In this document: piece by piece, positions 26,709 through 35,616 of the stretch
Numbering within the stretch: position 1 is the first letter of the stretch
Layout: every line of letters begins with the position of its first letter
From: a beta proteobacterium AAP65
GTDB taxonomy: Bacteria > Pseudomonadota > Gammaproteobacteria > Burkholderiales > Burkholderiaceae_C
NCBI GenBank assembly: GCA_001295865.1
Contig: LJHW01000022.1
Location: 78,491 to 142,490 of the forward strand
Direction: 5' to 3'
Length of the DNA: 64,000 nucleotides
Program-made: the position numbers and the translations under genes
The notes under the pieces: model-generated
The model's database searches: none
What the model saw: the letters and a program-made list of their open reading frames with translations, nothing else
Told to the model about the DNA's origin: nothing

Positions 26709-26960
26709 TCAGGCCTCGGGCGTTGGGGCCGCCGCGGGCGCTTGCACCGCCACGGCGGTGGCGCCCAGTTGCACCGTCTCGCCGCCGCGCAGCTTGCGGC
26801 CGCGGCGCAGTTCCACCTCGCCGTCCACGCGCACCTGGCCTTCGGTGATGAGCAGCTTGGCTTCGCCGCCACTGCCCACCAGGCCGGTGGCCTTGAGCAG
26901 GGCGTCCAGCGTGATGTATTCGCCCCGCAAGGCAAAGGGCTGCGGCTGGGTCTTGCTCAC
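26709..26960 (-). CDS. Small S4-domain RNA-binding protein (YbcJ-like)
   Basis: 83 residues. The S4 fold is evident: ITLDALLKATGLVGSGGEAKLLITEGQVRVDGEVELRRGRKLRGGETV, as in the E. coli YbcJ and YaaA-type single-domain S4 proteins. It probably binds structured RNA or ribosome intermediates; target unknown. Its ATG overlaps the stop of the aldolase gene (ATGA), so it is translated with the kdgR-aldolase unit even though a link to pectin use is not obvious. Confidence 0.85.
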   Translation of the reverse strand: MSKTQPQPFALRGEYITLDALLKATGLVGSGGEAKLLITEGQVRVDGEVELRRGRKLRGGETVQLGATAVAVQAPAAAPTPEA

Positions 26961-27751
26961 GGCTTGGCCCGCGCGCCGAGATCGCCGCCCAGGCTGCCGC
27001 GCATGGCGCCCAGCACGCGGCGCGAACCTTCCACGAGCAGGTTCACGTCGGAGGCCAGGGTCACGAAGCGGTAGCCGAGCTCGATGCGCGCCTGCGCCAC
27101 GTCGGTGCGGCCGTTGTGGATGCCCGCCTTCAGGCCGTGGGCCTTCGCACGCTCGGCGATGTGTTCGATGGCCTGCTGCACTTTCGGCTCGACATCGTCG
27201 AAGGTGGGCTTGCAGCCCAGGCTCATCGAGAGGTCGGACGGGCCGACATAAACCGCGTCCAGCCCTTCCACCGAGAGGATGCTGTCGAGGTTGTCCAGCG
27301 CCTGCGCGGTTTCGATCATCGCGAAGACGACGATCTCGCTGTTCGCGCGGGCCACGTACTCGGGCCCGTGCAGCTGCACCGCACGGATGGGGCCCACGCT
27401 GCGCGTGCCTTGCGGCGCGTAGTGCGTCCAGGCCACGAGCTTCTGCGCGTCTTCACGCGTGTTGACCATGGGGCATATCACCGCCATGGCGCCGGCATCC
27501 AGCGCGCGCATCAGGATGCCCGGCTCCAGCCAGGGCACACGCACCACGGGCACGGTGGCGGTGGTGCTCAGCGCCTGCAGCATCGGCACCAGGGCGCCGG
27601 CATCGGCCAGGCCGTGCTGCAGATCGATGGTGAGGGTGTCGAAACCCTGGCGCGCCATCACCTCGGCGCTGAAGCTGTTGGGCACGGCCAGCCAGCCGTT
27701 GAGCGCGGCGCGGTCTTGGGCCCAGAGCTGGCGCAGCGGGTTGGGTTTCAT
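26957..27751 (-). CDS. HpcH/HpaI-family aldolase, candidate 5-keto-4-deoxyglucarate aldolase
   Basis: 264 residues of class II pyruvate aldolase. Visible marks: TIDLQHGLAD (metal-side helix start), VRVPWLEPGILMRALDAGAMAVICPMV with the pyruvate-binding arginine, MIETAQALDNL (metal-binding Glu) and VYVGPSDLSMSLG (metal-binding Asp). Family members cleave 2-keto-3-deoxy acids, among them GarL, which splits 5-keto-4-deoxy-D-glucarate (the GarD product) to pyruvate and tartronate semialdehyde. The gene follows kdgR by 10 bases, and the window encodes GarD, so a GarL-like role is a reasonable inference. Cleavage of another deoxy-keto acid, such as 2-keto-3-deoxyrhamnonate from rhamnogalacturonan, is an alternative. 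Confidence 0.8.
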   Translation of the reverse strand: MKPNPLRQLWAQDRAALNGWLAVPNSFSAEVMARQGFDTLTIDLQHGLADAGALVPMLQALSTTATVPVVRVPWLEPGILMRALDAGAMAVICPMVNTREDAQKLVAWTHYAPQGTRSVGPIRAVQLHGPEYVARANSEIVVFAMIETAQALDNLDSILSVEGLDAVYVGPSDLSMSLGCKPTFDDVEPKVQQAIEHIAERAKAHGLKAGIHNGRTDVAQARIELGYRFVTLASDVNLLVEGSRRVLGAMRGSLGGDLGARAKP

Positions 27752-27761
27752 CGGCGGTCTT

Positions 27762-28586
27762 TCACCGGCGCGCTGCCGTGGTTTCCACCGGGTCCAGCGG
27801 GAACTGCGTGCAGCCCAGCTGGCGTGAGATGTCGCGGCTGGCGTCGCGCAACATGGCCACGAGTTCGGGCTCGCGCGCGGTGTCGTAGCGGAAGGTGGGG
27901 AAGCTCACGCTCAGGCCCGCCACCACCTGGTTCTGGCGGTCGAAGATGGGGATGCCGGCGCAGCGGATGTGGTCGTCGAACTCTTCGCGGTCTTGCCCGA
28001 AGCCCTGGGCCAGCGTGCGCTCGAGCTCGGCGTTGAAGGCCTCCAGCGTGGTGATGGTCTTCTCGCGGTAGGGCTTGAAATCACAGCCTTGCAGGATCTG
28101 CGCGCGGCGCGCCGGGCTCTCCCAGGCCAGCAGCACCTTGCCGATGGCCGTGCAGTGCAGCGGCGCGCGGCGGCCCACTCGCGAGTACATGCCCAGCATG
28201 TGGCGGCTGTCGACCTTGTGCACGTAGATGATCTCGCTGTCGATCAGCGTGCCCAGGTGCACCGTCTCGCCCGTGGCATCGCTCAGGCTCTGCATGTGCG
28301 GCTTGCAGATCTCCACCAGGTCCGGGTACTGCAGCGCCTTGGCGCCGAGCTCGAACATGCGCATCGAGAGGCCGTAGCGCTCGCTGTCGACCTGCTGGCG
28401 CACGTAACCCAACGTCTTCATTGTTTGCAAGAAGCGATACACCGTGGCCTTGGGCATGGCCAGACGCACCGAGAGCTCGCTGATGCCGGTTTCGTCCCGT
28501 TCCGACAGCGACTGCAGGATGGCGAAGACCTTCAGGACCGCGGCCACCGATTCGGGCTGCCTGGCGTCGTAGCTGTCGTCGTCCAT
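27762..28586 (-). CDS. kdgR: IclR-family repressor KdgR
   Basis: 274 residues. I chose the ATG at 28586 because the protein then aligns from its start with enterobacterial KdgR (QPESVAAVLKVFAILQSL and on). The winged helix-turn-helix is at about 31-62 (GISELSVRLAMPKATVYRFLQTM). The IclR effector domain follows, including GMYSRVGRRAPLHCTAIGKVLLAW and the C-terminal IPIFDRQNQVVAGLSVSFPTFRYD. KdgR represses pectin genes and is released by 2-keto-3-deoxygluconate, the product of this locus. It is downstream of the CE8-PL1 gene and upstream of the aldolase and S4 genes. No good Shine-Dalgarno precedes it; three GTTTC half-sites do. Confidence 0.92.
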   Translation of the reverse strand: MDDDSYDARQPESVAAVLKVFAILQSLSERDETGISELSVRLAMPKATVYRFLQTMKTLGYVRQQVDSERYGLSMRMFELGAKALQYPDLVEICKPHMQSLSDATGETVHLGTLIDSEIIYVHKVDSRHMLGMYSRVGRRAPLHCTAIGKVLLAWESPARRAQILQGCDFKPYREKTITTLEAFNAELERTLAQGFGQDREEFDDHIRCAGIPIFDRQNQVVAGLSVSFPTFRYDTAREPELVAMLRDASRDISRQLGCTQFPLDPVETTAARR

Positions 28587-28589
28587 GTT

Positions 28590-28616
28590 GTTTCGATCGT
28601 TTCGGGCGGGCGTTTC
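28590..28616. promoter_or_regulatory. Three GTTTC half-sites before kdgR, possible autoregulation
   Basis: GTTTC occurs at 28590-28594, 28599-28603 and 28612-28616, all in the same direction, within 31 bases of the kdgR start. The same half-site, CGTTTC, forms the arms of the two palindromes that I call KdgR operators elsewhere in the window. Here there is no inverted partner, so binding would be weaker or of another kind. The 89-base gap also holds a GC-rich inverted repeat (GGCCGG/CCGGCC, ~28633-28650) that could be a weak terminator of the CE8-PL1 gene. Confidence 0.35.
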
Positions 28617-28675
28617 AGAAGATATTGTCCACGGCCGGCCCGCCGGCCGGTTGCGGGTTGCACCGGGGGTGCTGC

Positions 28676-31084
28676 TCATGGCGCGCCCAGCCACAGCCAG
28701 CCGGGGCCGGCAGCGGCGCGCACGCGCGCGGGCACGGCTTCGGCCGGGTCGGCTGCAGGCGGGTGCGGGGGCACCCAGCCCAGGGTGTCAGACACGCTGG
28801 CGCCGCTGCTGCGCAGCGCCGCAGCCAGGTCCAGCGGCCGGCCGTTGTGCAGCGAGCCGCTGTCGCGGAACAGGCTGCCCTTGAGCACCCGCACCAGCTG
28901 GGTGGGCGGCACGGCGGCCGGCGTCTGCCAGGCGTTGTTTTGGCTGAACACGCGCGAGCCCTGGCCCAGGCCCAGCGAGTAGCCGTAGGCGCTGCCCGGG
29001 TTGACGAGGTAGAGGTTGTTCAGCAGGTGCACCTGGCCCCAGCGCGCGCGCGGGGCGCGCTCTTTCACGTCCTCCCAGAGGTTGTGGTGCAGCGTCACCT
29101 GCAGCTTGCCGTCGTCGCCGGTGAGGCTGTCGCTGTTGCCGATGAGCACGGTCTTGTCGTGGCCGCGGAAGTGGCTGTGGCTCACGGTGACGAACTGGCT
29201 GCCGCGGATGATGTCGAGCAGGCCATCGAAGCGCTGCAGCGGACGGCCGAAGATCACGCGCTCGGGCGCGTCTTCCGGTTCGCCATCGTCGAAGCGGCAG
29301 TGGTCCACCCAGACGTGGCGTGTGTTGCGCAGCATCAGCGTGTCGTAGGCCGAATTCCACTCGCCGCTGGCGTTGTCGTTGGCGTCCCAGGCCGGGAAGT
29401 GGTCGTAGGCGCGGCGCAGGTGCAGGTGGCGCAGGATGACCTGTTGCACGCCGTCGAGCACGAGGCCGCCGCCCGTGATCTCGGCGCCGGCGCCCAGGCC
29501 TACGAGGGTGGTGTTGGACGGCACGGCCAGCATCACCTGCGCGGCCTGGCGTTTGGCCGAGCGCTGGCGGGCTGCTTCCAGCGAGCCTTCGGGCTTGCGT
29601 TTGCCCCAGGTGGCCGGCGCGTAGGCGGCTTCGAAGGCGTTCCAGCTGAAGGCCGGGTCGCGGAAGTCGTCGTAGCCCAGCACGCGCCCATCGTCGGCCT
29701 GCGCCAGGTCGATGCGGCCGGCGATCTTCACCAGCCGCGGGCGCTGCACGCCGGGGCGGCCGTCGGCGCCCAGATGGGGCTTGAGCGCAGCGCGCAGTTG
29801 CGCGGCCGAACGCACGGTGTGGACGTCTTCAGGCGCGGCCTCGGCCCCGCCACGTGTGCCACCTTCGGCCGCAGCCCAGCCACCGTCTGCAGCCAGCACT
29901 TCACGTGCCGGGTCGGCCGGCAGCGCGCGGTTGTTGAACTCGAAGAAGCGGTTGGCCTGCTCGCCGGTGGCCGCAAAAGGCCGGCGCGAGGTGCTGGCCG
30001 ACCAGCCGCCCAGGTGCGGCCCGAGTTGGCTGTCGCGGATCAGCACCTGCCCGTTGGGCGACACACCGGCTTGCCAGGTGCCGCGCGCGACGTTTTCGTC
30101 CCAGGCCCGGCCCAGGCTGATGCTGCCCGGCGCCACGCCGGGCTCGGCCGTCCAGCGTGTGCGTTGCACCAGGAAGCCCAGGCGCGCCGCGGCCGGTGTG
30201 CTGGGCGCCAGCACGTGGCCGCCATTGGGCGGCTGGCGGCGGCCGGCGCGCTGCAGGATGGTGCTGTCGTCGATGACCAGCGTGGCGTTGCCGAAGATGA
30301 AGTCGACATCGCCCGCGATCAGGCTCGCGCGCATCAGCACACGCCCGGGCAGCGTGGGTTTCGTGCGGCGCACATGCAGCGTGTCTTGATGGGCGAGCAA
30401 CTGCACCCGCTCCAGCAGCACGCGGTCGCCGATGGTCATCAGCGCCACGGCCTGCGCGCCGCCGCTTTCGCCGGCGCCGGGCGGGTAGCCCTGGCCGCCC
30501 TTCACGCCGTCCATCGCGTCGTTGGCGATGGTGAGGTGGACCGCGGTGAGGTCGTCGCTGGCAAACACCACGCTGGCGCTGCCGTAGGTGCCGTAGGTGG
30601 TGGCGGCCAGGTCGGGCCAGCAGGCGTGGGCTGCGGTGCCGGCCTGCTTGGGCAGTGCGTTGTAGCGGCCTTCCACCAGGCGCACGGCGCCGGCATTGCC
30701 GGGCACACCGATGAGCGTGAGCGGGGCCTTGCCTTGCACGCACAGTGGTTCGCGGTAGGTGCCGGGGCGGATCTGGATGACCCAGCGGCGCGCGTTGTTG
30801 CCGGCCGCGGCTGCGGGCACGGCGTCCACCGCGGCCTGCACCGTGCGGTGCGTGCCGCTGCCGTCGGCGGCGACGATGAAGTCGGGCTTCAGGGCCTTGG
30901 CGTCCACCGCGGCCGGCGCCCAAGGTGCGGGGCCGTCGGCCAGGTAGTGCGCCGCGGTGTGTTCGGCGGCCTGGGCCGCGCTCAGGGTCGGGCGCAGCGG
31001 ACCCGTCTGGTTGTCGGTGCCCGGCGTGGCCGCCGCCACCGTGCCCACCAGCGTCGACAGCAACAGCCCCCGGGTGATGTTCAT
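28676..31084 (-). CDS. Secreted bifunctional pectinesterase (CE8) - pectate lyase (PL1)
   Basis: 802 residues from the ATG at 31084 with a signal peptide (MNITRGLLLSTLVGTVAAA). Residues ~65-390 are a pectin methylesterase: Gln211 in AQAVAL, Asp234 in QDTL, nucleophile Asp261 in GDVDFIFG and Arg326 in LGRAW. Residues ~400-780 are a pectate lyase beta-helix: GGWAAAEGGTRGG start, calcium-site region around WVDHCRFDD (592-600), and RAPRARWG (676-683) with the catalytic arginine. One enzyme could thus remove methyl groups and cut the freed polygalacturonate by beta-elimination outside or in the periplasm. It follows the oligogalacturonate lyase gene by 4 bases and is the last enzyme of the long leftward operon starting at kduD. 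Confidence 0.92.
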   Translation of the reverse strand: MNITRGLLLSTLVGTVAAATPGTDNQTGPLRPTLSAAQAAEHTAAHYLADGPAPWAPAAVDAKALKPDFIVAADGSGTHRTVQAAVDAVPAAAAGNNARRWVIQIRPGTYREPLCVQGKAPLTLIGVPGNAGAVRLVEGRYNALPKQAGTAAHACWPDLAATTYGTYGSASVVFASDDLTAVHLTIANDAMDGVKGGQGYPPGAGESGGAQAVALMTIGDRVLLERVQLLAHQDTLHVRRTKPTLPGRVLMRASLIAGDVDFIFGNATLVIDDSTILQRAGRRQPPNGGHVLAPSTPAAARLGFLVQRTRWTAEPGVAPGSISLGRAWDENVARGTWQAGVSPNGQVLIRDSQLGPHLGGWSASTSRRPFAATGEQANRFFEFNNRALPADPAREVLAADGGWAAAEGGTRGGAEAAPEDVHTVRSAAQLRAALKPHLGADGRPGVQRPRLVKIAGRIDLAQADDGRVLGYDDFRDPAFSWNAFEAAYAPATWGKRKPEGSLEAARQRSAKRQAAQVMLAVPSNTTLVGLGAGAEITGGGLVLDGVQQVILRHLHLRRAYDHFPAWDANDNASGEWNSAYDTLMLRNTRHVWVDHCRFDDGEPEDAPERVIFGRPLQRFDGLLDIIRGSQFVTVSHSHFRGHDKTVLIGNSDSLTGDDGKLQVTLHHNLWEDVKERAPRARWGQVHLLNNLYLVNPGSAYGYSLGLGQGSRVFSQNNAWQTPAAVPPTQLVRVLKGSLFRDSGSLHNGRPLDLAAALRSSGASVSDTLGWVPPHPPAADPAEAVPARVRAAAGPGWLWLGAP

Positions 31085-31088
31085 GGAT

Positions 31089-32249
31089 TTACGCAGGCAG
31101 GTCTGCCAGGTAGAGCGCCGGCTCGCCTTCGGCATCGGCGCTGAACAGCACCTGCTGGCCGTCGGGCGTGAAGCTGGGATGCGGGTGCGTGACCTGGCGG
31201 TTGCCCTTGTGCACCTTCCAACTGCTGTCGTGCCGCGCGATGCGCGTGGTGGTGCCGGCCTGCATGTCGAAGAGGTGCAGGTAGGGGTCGTGATCGATCG
31301 CGTGGCTGCTGGCATCGGCCACGTCGGCCGGGCTGCCGCAGCCGTCGCCCACCATCAGGCTGCCGTCGTGGTTGCTCATCAGGTGCGAGCAGGGTGGCAT
31401 CTGCATGAGCTGGCGGCTTTCCAGCGTCACCGGGTCTAGGCTGCAGATCCAGCGTTCACGCTCGCCCTTGAAATAGCTCACGAAGGCCATCGCGCTGCCA
31501 TCGGGCACCCAGAACTCGTGCGTGCAGCTCTCGCCCGGCGCGTGCACCTTGCCGCAGCGGCGGTGGGTGCCGTCTTCGTTGATGAACCACATGCGTGCGT
31601 CCACCAGGTCGTGCGGGCCTTCGTGGCAGTAGGCCACGGTGTGGTCGTCGCCGGGGCGGTATTGCGGGTGGCCGAGCCAGCCTTTCTGTTCGAGGATGAC
31701 GGTGCGTTGGCCCGTAGCCAGGTCGATGCTGAACAAGCGGCACAGCGGCTGCCGGTGGTACATCTCGGCGAACTGTTTCCAGTCGGAGAGTGGCGACCAA
31801 TCGGCCTGCGCGATCTCGATGCCCACCATCTTCGTGCAGGCGCTGTTGCTCACCCAGGTGCCGTAGCCCACCCAGCCCTCGGGCACGGTGTAGACCTCGT
31901 CTTCGTGCAGGCCCTTCAGCGCCAGGCGCACCAGCGTGCGGCCGCCGCGCACGAAGTAGAGGTGCTGGTCGTCGGGGCTCAGGAAGCCGCCGAAGGTGTT
32001 TTCACCGGCGCCGTCGCTGAGCTGCACGGCCGTCTGGCTCTGCAGGTCGAGCAGGTGGTAATTCCAGTTTTGGCCCGGGCCGAACTCGGCGCCGAAGATC
32101 AGCTTCGTGCCGTCGTTCGTGAAGCACTTCTGGTAGAAGTAATTGCGGTGGCAGGTGATGTCGGTGGGCGTGAGCCGCGTGACCCGCGCACCGGTGTCGG
32201 GGTCGGCGCGGGTGACGAATTGCAGCTGGCGTTCGGTGTGCTTGGGCAT
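31089..32249 (-). CDS. ogl: Oligogalacturonate lyase (PL22)
   Basis: 386 residues, the usual length (E. chrysanthemi Ogl is 388), no signal peptide, so cytoplasmic. A seven-bladed propeller with the family blocks TRLTPTDITCHRNYFYQKCFTNDG and NWNYHLLDLQ, then GHPQYRPGDDHTVAYCHEGPHDLVDARMWFIN and C-terminal KVHKGNRQVTHPHPSFTPDG. Several of the conserved His residues bind Mn2+. The enzyme cleaves unsaturated digalacturonate and other short oligomers into 5-keto-4-deoxyuronate-type monomers. It sits between the ABC transporter that would import the oligomers and the secreted lyase that would make them. Confidence 0.95.
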   Translation of the reverse strand: MPKHTERQLQFVTRADPDTGARVTRLTPTDITCHRNYFYQKCFTNDGTKLIFGAEFGPGQNWNYHLLDLQSQTAVQLSDGAGENTFGGFLSPDDQHLYFVRGGRTLVRLALKGLHEDEVYTVPEGWVGYGTWVSNSACTKMVGIEIAQADWSPLSDWKQFAEMYHRQPLCRLFSIDLATGQRTVILEQKGWLGHPQYRPGDDHTVAYCHEGPHDLVDARMWFINEDGTHRRCGKVHAPGESCTHEFWVPDGSAMAFVSYFKGERERWICSLDPVTLESRQLMQMPPCSHLMSNHDGSLMVGDGCGSPADVADASSHAIDHDPYLHLFDMQAGTTTRIARHDSSWKVHKGNRQVTHPHPSFTPDGQQVLFSADAEGEPALYLADLPA

Positions 32250-32295
32250 GAAAGGCTCGGCCCGACAAGGCCGCCGTTGTTTTTTACTGATGCTC

Positions 32296-33615
32296 TTACT
32301 TGATGCGGTTGAGCAGCGCAGCACCATCGGTGATGAGGCGGCGCGCGGCGGCGATGTCGGTGGTCTTGTTGTACGCCACCGTTTCGAAAACTTCGCGCAT
32401 GAACTTGAGCATTCGCGGGTGCTCGAACAGCGGGCCCGGCAAAGGCAGGCGGCCGGCGTCGCGCTGGGCCTGGATCTGCCGGTGCGCCTGCAGTTCCAGC
32501 GTGGGCAGCTGGCCCTCACGCTCCAGTTGCTGCAGCGGGCCGCGTGCGCCGGGCAGGCCGCGCGTGCGGCCGAGCAGGCGTGCGGCGTCCAGGTCGGTGA
32601 GCAGAAACTCGATGAGCTTGGCCGCGAGTTCGGGTTGTTTGCAGTGCCGGCCCACGGCGTACATCAGCGTGGGGCGGCCGAACATGCCGCTGTGCAGCGC
32701 GCCGGGCAGGGTGGGGAAGTCGCCCAAGGCCAGGCGCTGCGGGGCCTTCAGCGTGCTGGCGCGCAGCGGGATGGCCGAGTCCCAGGTGTAGTTGCCGGCC
32801 CAGCGGCCCGTCACCCAATCGGGCTGCTGTTCGGTGGGTTTTTCGGCGCCGCCCAGGCTGGCCCGCAGCGGCAGCGGCGTGGCCACGTGTTCCTGCACCA
32901 GGCGCTGGTAAATGCGCACCCAATCGAGTGCCGCGGCTTCGTTCATGGCCACGCGGCTGGGGCCGTCGGCCGTGGCCGGCGCGATGAAGGGCGTGCCATG
33001 TTTCTGTTGCACCCAGGCCTGGGCGAGCAGGATCATGTCGTAGAGCTCACCGTCCAGCGGGAAGGCGCCTTCGCCCAGCTTGCTGCGGAACACCGGGCCG
33101 GCGGCGAAGAGTTCGTCCCAGGTCTTGGGCAGGGCCAGGCCCACACGCTCGAAAGTGCTGGGGTTCCACAGCATCACGCGCGCGCTGTAGCTCACGGGCA
33201 GTGCGTTGAGCTTGCCGGCCACGCGGCCGGTGGCGAGCTCGGCCTCGGGCAACTGCTCGCGCACGGCCGGGCCCAAGAGCGGCGTGAGGTCGGTGAAGCC
33301 GCTGCCGCGCTTGCTGAACATCGCCAGCCAGGCCCAGTTGATCTGCATCACGTCGGGCTCGCTGCCGCCGGCCACCTGGGTGGTCAGGCGTTCGAGGTAG
33401 CCGTTGAAGCCCATGTACTCCGACTTGATGCGCAGGCCCGGATTCCGCTGCTCGAAGAGCCGCACCGCGGCCAGCGTGGCGCCGTGGCGCGCCGCGCCGC
33501 CCCACCAGGCGAAGCGCAGCACACGCGCATCTTTCTGCGCCAGCGCGGGGGCGCTGAGCGTGGCCGCCGTTCCCAGCCCTGAAGCCAGGCCTTGCAGGAG
33601 CAGGCGTCGCTTCAT
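32296..33615 (-). CDS. togB: Oligogalacturonide ABC transporter, substrate-binding protein (TogB-like)
   Basis: 439 residues of family 1 extracellular solute-binding protein. The N-terminus MKRRLLLQGLASGL has a twin-arginine-like pair before the hydrophobic core and a signal cleavage near APALAQ, so export by Tat or Sec is possible. LRFAWWGGAARHGATLAAVRLFEQRNPGLRI and the PDVMQINWAWLA block are typical of sugar-binding proteins. It is coupled to the upstream ATPase gene by an ATGA overlap and followed by oligogalacturonate lyase, which fits the TogB role in Dickeya. Oligogalacturonide as the ligand is inferred from the operon. Confidence 0.85.
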   Translation of the reverse strand: MKRRLLLQGLASGLGTAATLSAPALAQKDARVLRFAWWGGAARHGATLAAVRLFEQRNPGLRIKSEYMGFNGYLERLTTQVAGGSEPDVMQINWAWLAMFSKRGSGFTDLTPLLGPAVREQLPEAELATGRVAGKLNALPVSYSARVMLWNPSTFERVGLALPKTWDELFAAGPVFRSKLGEGAFPLDGELYDMILLAQAWVQQKHGTPFIAPATADGPSRVAMNEAAALDWVRIYQRLVQEHVATPLPLRASLGGAEKPTEQQPDWVTGRWAGNYTWDSAIPLRASTLKAPQRLALGDFPTLPGALHSGMFGRPTLMYAVGRHCKQPELAAKLIEFLLTDLDAARLLGRTRGLPGARGPLQQLEREGQLPTLELQAHRQIQAQRDAGRLPLPGPLFEHPRMLKFMREVFETVAYNKTTDIAAARRLITDGAALLNRIK

Positions 33616-34736
33616 GCCACGGCCAGGCCGCTGGCGGCGTCGAAGAGGTGGGCTGCGCCCATCTGCAGGTGCATGCTGAGCGTGGCGCCGCGGTCCAGGC
33701 CTTGCAGGCCGCTGGCCTGCTCTACCGGCACACGCGCGCTGAAGGGCAGCTCGCCGATGTTGAAGTGCACGTAGACCTCGCTGCCCATGTGCTCGGTGAA
33801 ACGCAGCGTGGCGGGCACAGGCAGGCTGTCGCCCTGCGCACGCGGCAGCGCGCCGATGTGCTCGGGCCGCAGCCCGAAGGTGATGGCACCTTGCCGGCCC
33901 GCCAGCGCCGCCGAGCGTGCGCCCGACAGCGGCAGCAGCTGCCCACCCAGGCTGACGGCGGCGCCGCCGTTCAGCGGCTGCAGCTCGGCCTTCACCAGGT
34001 TCATCTCGGGCGAGCCGATGAAACCCGCCACGAAGGCATTGGCAGGTTTTTCGTACAAGGCCACCGGCGTGTCCACCTGCTGGATCACGCCCTCTTTCAG
34101 CACGCAGATGCGCTGGCCCATGGTCATGGCCTCGGTCTGGTCGTGGGTGACGTAGATCACCGTGGCCGGCTGGCCTTGTTCACGCAGCGTGCGGTGCAGC
34201 TCAGTCAGGCGCACGCGCATCGCGGCGCGCAGCTTGGCATCGAGGTTGGACAGCGGCTCGTCGAAGAGAAATACCTCGGGCTTCTTCACGATGGCGCGGC
34301 CCACGGCCACACGCTGGGCCTGGCCGCCGCTGAGTTGCTTGGGGTAACGCTCCAGCAGGTGCTCCATCTCCAGCAGCTGCGCGGCCTGGCGCACACGCTG
34401 GTCGAGTTCTTTCTTGGGCGTGCCGGCCAGCTTCAGCCCGAAGGCGAGGTTGTCGTACACCGTCATGTGCGGGTAGAGCGCGTAGTTCTGGAACACCATC
34501 GCGATGCCACGCTCTTTGGCCGGCAGGCTGTTGACCAGCTTCTCGCCGATGCGCAGTTCGCCGCCGGTGATGCTCTCCAGCCCCGCCACCATGCGCAGCA
34601 GCGTGCTCTTGGCGCAGCCGCTGGGGCCCACGAAGACCATGAACTCGCCGTCACGGATGTCGAGGTCGACGCCGTGCACGGCCTTGAAGCCGTTGGGATA
34701 AACCTTCTCGATCTTGGAAAGACTCACGCGTGCCAT
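33612..34736 (-). CDS. togA: Oligogalacturonide ABC transporter, ATPase (TogA-like) with Ala in the P-loop
   Basis: 374 residues of the MalK/UgpC type: nucleotide-binding domain (1-~235) and C-terminal OB-fold regulatory domain. Motifs: Walker A GPSGCAKS (37-44), Q-loop VFQNYALYPHMTV, signature LSGGQAQRVA, Walker B VFLFDEPLSNLD and H-loop VTHDQTEA. The Walker A has Ala42 where Gly is standard (GPSGCGKS); the codon at 34611-34613 is clear. A few UgpC-like ATPases may carry this change, so activity is not excluded. The gene follows togN by 7 bases and overlaps togB by ATGA. Confidence 0.9.
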   Translation of the reverse strand: MARVSLSKIEKVYPNGFKAVHGVDLDIRDGEFMVFVGPSGCAKSTLLRMVAGLESITGGELRIGEKLVNSLPAKERGIAMVFQNYALYPHMTVYDNLAFGLKLAGTPKKELDQRVRQAAQLLEMEHLLERYPKQLSGGQAQRVAVGRAIVKKPEVFLFDEPLSNLDAKLRAAMRVRLTELHRTLREQGQPATVIYVTHDQTEAMTMGQRICVLKEGVIQQVDTPVALYEKPANAFVAGFIGSPEMNLVKAELQPLNGGAAVSLGGQLLPLSGARSAALAGRQGAITFGLRPEHIGALPRAQGDSLPVPATLRFTEHMGSEVYVHFNIGELPFSARVPVEQASGLQGLDRGATLSMHLQMGAAHLFDAASGLAVA

Positions 34737-34743
34737 GTCGGCC

Positions 34744-35616
34744 TCAACCCTTGATGCCGCTGGAAGCAGCACCTTCGATGAAATGTTTCTGGGCGGCGAA
34801 AAACACCGCAACGGAAGGCAGCAGGGCCACCACGCTGATGGCGATGACGTTGGCCCACTCGACCTCTTCGGTGGCGCCGATGCTCATCTTCAGCGCCAGG
34901 CTCACGGGGTATTTCTCGACGCTGGCCAGGTAGATCAGCGGCCCCATGAAGTCGTTCATGGTCCAGATGAACTGGAAGACGACCACGCTGATGATGGCTG
35001 GCTTGAGCAGCGGCACGATGATGTGCCACAGCATCTGCAGCGCGTTGCAGCCGTCGATCATGGCCGCCTCTTCCATGTCACGCGGGATGCCGCGCAGGAA
35101 CTGCACGAGCATGAACACGAAGAAGGTGTCGGTGGCGAATGCAGACGGCAGGATCAGCGGCCAGTAGCTGTCGAGCATGCCCACTTCGCGGAACATCAGG
35201 TACTGCGGCAGCCGCAGCACGATGAGCGGCAGCATCATCGTGCCCACCATGATGGCGAAGAGCGACTTCTTGCCCCAGAACTCGAAGCGCGCGAAGGCGT
35301 ACGCCACCAGCACGCAACTGATCACCGTGACGATGATGCGCGGCACCGTGATGATGAAGCTGTTGAGGAAGTAGGTGGCGAAGGTGTATTCGGTGCTGGT
35401 CTTCCAGCCCTTGGCATAGGCGCCGAAGTCCAGCCGGCTGGGCCAGAAGCCGATCTCGGTGAAGATCTCGGCGTTGCTCTTGAAGGTGGCGCCCACCAGC
35501 CAGATCAGCGGGTAGAGCATCAGCAGCGAGACGGTGCCCAGCGCGAGGTAGCGCACCCAGGGCACGGGCGGCGCCGCGTCGCGCAGCGGCGCCGGAGAGG
35601 CGGTGGACGTCGTCAT
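34744..35616 (-). CDS. togN: Oligogalacturonide ABC transporter, permease (TogN-like)
   Basis: 290 residues with six hydrophobic segments, the MalG/UgpE layout. The coupling loop for the ATPase is EEAAMIDGCNALQMLWHIIVPLLKP. The C-terminus ends with the family-typical AAQKHFIEGAASSGIKG. The ATG overlaps the stop of the partner permease (togM) by ATGA, so the two subunits are made in equal amounts. Substrate inferred from the pectin operon. Confidence 0.9.
   Translation of the reverse strand: MTTSTASPAPLRDAAPPVPWVRYLALGTVSLLMLYPLIWLVGATFKSNAEIFTEIGFWPSRLDFGAYAKGWKTSTEYTFATYFLNSFIITVPRIIVTVISCVLVAYAFARFEFWGKKSLFAIMVGTMMLPLIVLRLPQYLMFREVGMLDSYWPLILPSAFATDTFFVFMLVQFLRGIPRDMEEAAMIDGCNALQMLWHIIVPLLKPAIISVVVFQFIWTMNDFMGPLIYLASVEKYPVSLALKMSIGATEEVEWANVIAISVVALLPSVAVFFAAQKHFIEGAASSGIKG

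Noticed and set aside
28633..28650. GGCCGG/CCGGCC inverted repeat as a strong terminator
   Set aside because: The stem is good but no T-run follows on the minus strand, so I mention it only as a possible weak terminator.
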